A stretch of 64,000 bases of DNA from Aplectana chamaeleonis (Eukaryota; Nematoda; Chromadorea; Rhabditida; Cosmocercidae): contig JAPDOI010000435.1 in assembly GCA_029168955.1 (NCBI GenBank), positions 62,001-126,000 on the forward strand, given 5' to 3'. Made by a program: the position numbers and the translations under genes. The notes under the pieces are model-generated. The model was not told where the DNA came from, did no database searches, and was given only the letters and a program-made list of their open reading frames with translations. Shown in pieces: positions 61,001-64,000 of the stretch. Every line of letters begins with the position of its first letter. The first letter of the stretch is position 1.

Positions 61001-61764
61001 GATGTGGCAGGGTGGTTTTCGTCCGTTCTAGCTAGTGAGTCCGAGAAACAAGTTTAATGGATCTTGGAAATATGTGAAGATAAGCGGAGTCTATCTGAAG
61101 AAACAAATCTGAGCGCTCTCTGATTTCCAACAACAAACATTCCCATAGAACGAATTATGCGCTTCGTCACATCACAAAATCTATAAAATGTAAAATTTCG
61201 ACAGGATAAAATCAAAATTTTCCAAGACTATACAGAACAATCACACAGAAAAAGTAGGATCGTTCCATACAATGCAGAGTGAGTATCGTCAATCTTTGGA
61301 TGGGAAGGGGGAGCCGCGTCGAAACTGGGGGCGCGCGTGTTGAACGTATGGGGTGGTTCCGTTACGGATAAAAAACTATTGATAACGCTCACCGCTGATT
61401 TACCCGTGGTCAACATTCTGCCATTTCTCTTCATTTTCTTTCCTGCTTCACATCTCCTTCCCCTTTTTGATAATATATTCATCTGGTAACTTTTCTACAG
61501 TTGTTCACGTGTGTATCCTTCATAAAACGATCAGGTCCAAAAGATTCCATGAAGAGAAAAAATGTGCTAGAACGTCCAGTGTGTGAATAGAGGATCAGTG
61601 TAGAAACAGTTGATAAGAAAAACGAATTGGATAGGTTAATGGTTAAGAAAAAAGCGATATCAATCGGTTTTCATCCGTAGCGGGGTCACTCAACACGTGC
61701 GCTCCTAGTTTCGATGGGGCTTGCCTTCATCCAGATATTAACGTTACATTATTCATTGTCCCGT
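61001..61764. other. Region upstream of the Ras-like gene
   Basis: Presumed to hold the promoter of the minus-strand GTPase gene. No TATA-like box or trans-splice acceptor could be singled out. No other exon was seen. Confidence 0.4.
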
Positions 61765-61898
61765 CCTCATCAGAGCGGAATTCTATCCGCAGTTGCGTAC
61801 AACCGCTTTTGCATCACGCAGCACGGTGGCAATCGTGCTGGAATCACCGTGTGCTGCAACAGCGGTTGTCCTCAATTGCGGAGCGGAACTTCATCCCG
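61765..61898. mobile_element. Hairpin MITE of the CCGCAGTTG family, copy 2
   Basis: The left arm (CTATCCGCAGTTGCG, ACAACCGC, GCAGCACGGTG) pairs with the right arm (CACCGTGTGCTGCA, GCGGTTGTCCTCAATTGCGG). Homologous to 20893-21026 but with both ends present. Confidence 0.7.
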
Positions 61899-61940
61899 AT
61901 TACGACCGTTGCACCTTTGCTATGTGAGCACATAATTCCT

Positions 61941-62208
61941 GGGGTCGTATTCGCCAACAACCCGCCGAGGGAAGTCGAAGGGAAGCGGAGGGGATGATAC
62001 CGCGCGCGTCAGAGGAGCAGATCAACCCATCTTACACTATGTAAGATGGAAATGCAAACTGTGTTACTTAGCGATATCACTGTGAAAAGAAAACGATTCC
62101 ATCGCGAAGCGGCCATTCTTCAGCTGGCCGTGGAGCGCGCGTTTTGTACTGAAACTTCACCTCATCTACCCTTCGACTCCCCGGCGGGTTGATGGCGAAT
62201 GCGACCCC
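61941..62208. mobile_element. GGGGTCG-type MITE, copy 2 (268 bp)
   Basis: Ends GGGGTCGTATTCGCC and GGCGAATGCGACCCC, with AACCCGCCG and CTTCGACTCCCCGGCGGG inner parts. It is the sister of 44955-45276, which is longer by about 54 bp in the centre. Confidence 0.88.
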
Positions 62209-62589
62209 TGCAGTATGTTCAGCGAATGAAAGCTCATGGTGAGAGCGAACGAGAAATAATATCAACATCTAGATATTTTACGTGATAATGTTGATCAAAT
62301 CCTGCACGTTAGAACGCAAAGGAACATCGAGTCGAAAACAGCAATCATTTTTTTTAATGCACACGGCTTCAATGGAGAGAACTTTGTTTCATACTCAGAC
62401 ATGAATCACAGTCGTCTCGATAATTACACAATGTAACAAATTTTGACTTTTTTCTGTTCCTGGTTGGAAAGTGTGTTTTCCCAACTCGTTAGGTCTAGAA
62501 CAGACAGGAAATCGCTGTTATTCCAGGTAAAGTTCGCTTTTGTGATTAGGACAATGAAATTTGGAAAATCGCGTATTTACGTAAGACTA
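62209..62589. other. Unassigned DNA
   Basis: Nothing recognised. Confidence 0.4.
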
Positions 62590-63578
62590 TTTTTGTTCCT
62601 GGCTTGTAAGTGTTATATTTCAATTGTTTATGTCTAACGTATGTGAAAAACGACTTCATTTGGCACAAGCTTTGCTTACACGACGACAGAACGAGGAAAA
62701 CTCTTTTTTTTTTGTGAAATCAGAAAGACTTTTATTCATTTTCGGCACTATAATCAGGTAAAAACAAAAAATGCACTAGGAATAGACAAACACAGTCGTA
62801 AACCACTCAACAAGGTTCAGAAACGTGTAGATTTTCTAGATTCACGATTATACTGTGAATCACTCTCTCGAAGTTGCACCGAAGTGTAGTCCCTCAGCAT
62901 GATTTCGTTGTACTGTCCTTGGTAGTGACGTTCGAAGTCCAATATACCTTGAAGAAAGGGCTAGCCTTATTTGTTTAATTTTTCAAGATGCGAATCAATG
63001 ATATGGACCTTCAGAGACATTCTGCATCCTATTTTGGCGTAATTCTTTATGAGAGTATGCACCAACTCCACATAGCTTTCAGCTTTGTGATCACCTAGGA
63101 AGCCGTGAACAACTGCAACGAAATCGCCCCAAGCCATTCTCTCCGTCATGTTCAATAGCTTTGTGAAATCCTCACATTCTATGATCCTCTTGATCTGGGG
63201 TCCGACGAATATACCAGCCCTGACCTTAGCATCGGACAGAGTCGTTATTAAGGACAGTATAACGAAACATGATGAGGGACTACATTTGGGTGAAACTTCG
63301 AGAGAGTGATTCACAGCACAATCGTGAATCTAGAAAACCTACACATTTCTTAACCTTGTTGAGTCCTTTCCGACTGTGTTTGTCTATTCCGTGCGATTTT
63401 TTTGTTTTTACCTGTTCATAATGTTGGAAATAGATAAAAATCTTTCTATTTGCACAGAAAACGGGTTTTCGTCGTGCTGTTGTAGTGTAAGCGAAGTTCG
63501 TTCTCAATGAAGTCAATTTTTCATATACTTTGGATATAAGCAAGTGAAATATAACACTTAGAAGCCAGGAACAAAAAT
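62590..63578. mobile_element. Foldback element with arms of about 330 bp around a transposon-type coding fragment
   Basis: The left arm (62590 to about 62935) and right arm (about 63225 to 63578) are inverted repeats. Outer edges are TTTTTGTTCCTGGCTT and its complement, with GGTAAAAACAAAAAA and TCTAGATTCACGATT words inside. The arms contain the 3' end of a coding sequence in inverted duplicate, and the spacer contains the preceding part. It is a rearranged copy made by inverted duplication of one end of a larger element. Confidence 0.8.
62817..63236 (-). pseudogene. Fragment of a dispersed transposon-type protein
   Basis: The minus-strand frame from 63236 reads AGIFVGPQIKRIIECEDF, AWGDFVAVVHGFLGDHKAES and KIGCRMSLKVHIIDSHLEKL, ending at 62967. 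After a frame change 62942-62817 gives LDFERHYQGQYNEIMLRDY and ends RKSTRF. I recognise the pattern FVGPQI, FLGNHK, CRMSLK-H-L-SHL, RYQG-W from widely repeated unannotated proteins in arthropod and nematode genomes. These behave like parts of mobile elements; the transposon class is not certain. The 5' end is missing and the end region is duplicated in inverted form. Confidence 0.6.
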
Positions 63579-64000
63579 CGTGTTACATAGTGTTATTATT
63601 GGTGCTTTTGTGGGAAAAGTGAATCTGTGAAGGAAAGGCTGTCTTGGCAAGAATTCTTTACAACATGGGATACGCTGGGACAATTGCTGACTCAGTCGGA
63701 TAGCAACAATCATCTGGTCAGCTGCGAGAATGTGGTATTTCCACTTTCCCACACAGAACATGTACTAATCGCGATAAAAAGAGAATCAGCATGGATCAGC
63801 GGTGCGGGATGCACGAGACGGACGTAAATCGGGCCAAAATCTCGGCTGCGAACAAAAGATGGGACAGAAGGTCATCGAGTCGACCTTGAAGGAAGTTAAC
63901 TGCAGTGGATTGCGGTTGAAAGGTGTCACGTGGATGGGGATCAGCTGTGAACATTCCTGTGAGATGGGGCGAGATTCAGCGATGAATTGAAATGGGGTGG
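63579..64000. other. Unassigned DNA at the window edge
   Basis: Open frames of about 60 codons are present on both strands without motif or splice context. An exon of a gene continuing beyond the window cannot be excluded. Confidence 0.35.

Overview
The window looks like repeat-rich nuclear DNA from a nematode, most likely a strongylid (hookworm-like). The support is two spliced host genes with very short introns (56 and 68 bp) among others, an RTE-clade retrotransposon, CR1/Jockey-group LINE copies, a GC-rich mariner and dense MITEs. Species is inferred, not shown. No rRNA, tRNA gene, CRISPR array or bacterial operon was seen.

Layout. 1-8.8 kb: unassigned DNA, a 227-bp (TA)n tract, an ATTCG-rich tract, three foldback elements and a tRNA-like SINE. 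8.8-17.1 kb: a tandem satellite of 42-bp monomers, each built around a perfect 16-bp palindrome that contains a consensus ATF/CREB site (TGACGTCA). A dispersed repeat sits in inverted orientation on its two sides. 18-30 kb: two decayed CR1-group LINE copies, a hAT derivative with 8-bp target duplication, a nearly intact mariner with one premature stop, a Tc1-like foldback broken by a LINE and by a 310-bp near-perfect palindrome, and a second SINE copy. 30.7-34.4 kb: a Jockey/CR1-group LINE with a 2A-like peptide and a PHD-like finger ahead of its endonuclease. 34.4-49 kb: mostly unassigned DNA with nested MITEs, several flanked by TTAA. 49.2-52.6 kb: a decayed RTE element.

Host genes lie at the right end. 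A three-exon R-SNARE of the VAMP/synaptobrevin family (106 aa, + strand, 53518-57610) and a five-exon Ras-family GTPase (193 aa, - strand, 58803-61000) are convergent and about 1.2 kb apart. Neither is visible as one long open frame; both were rebuilt from exons, splice sites and phase. The GTPase aligns with H-Ras without gaps (numbering +1) but has replaced the residues equivalent to G12, G13, Q61 and N116. The R-SNARE has MITEs in its long intron, a hairpin about 75 bp upstream of its ATG and another about 110 bp after its stop. The window ends with an inverted-repeat element carrying a transposon-type coding fragment.

The two most interesting items are the CRE-bearing satellite and the atypical Ras-like gene. 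Apart from the two host genes, almost everything identified is transposon-derived or tandem repeat, and more than a third of the window stays unassigned.
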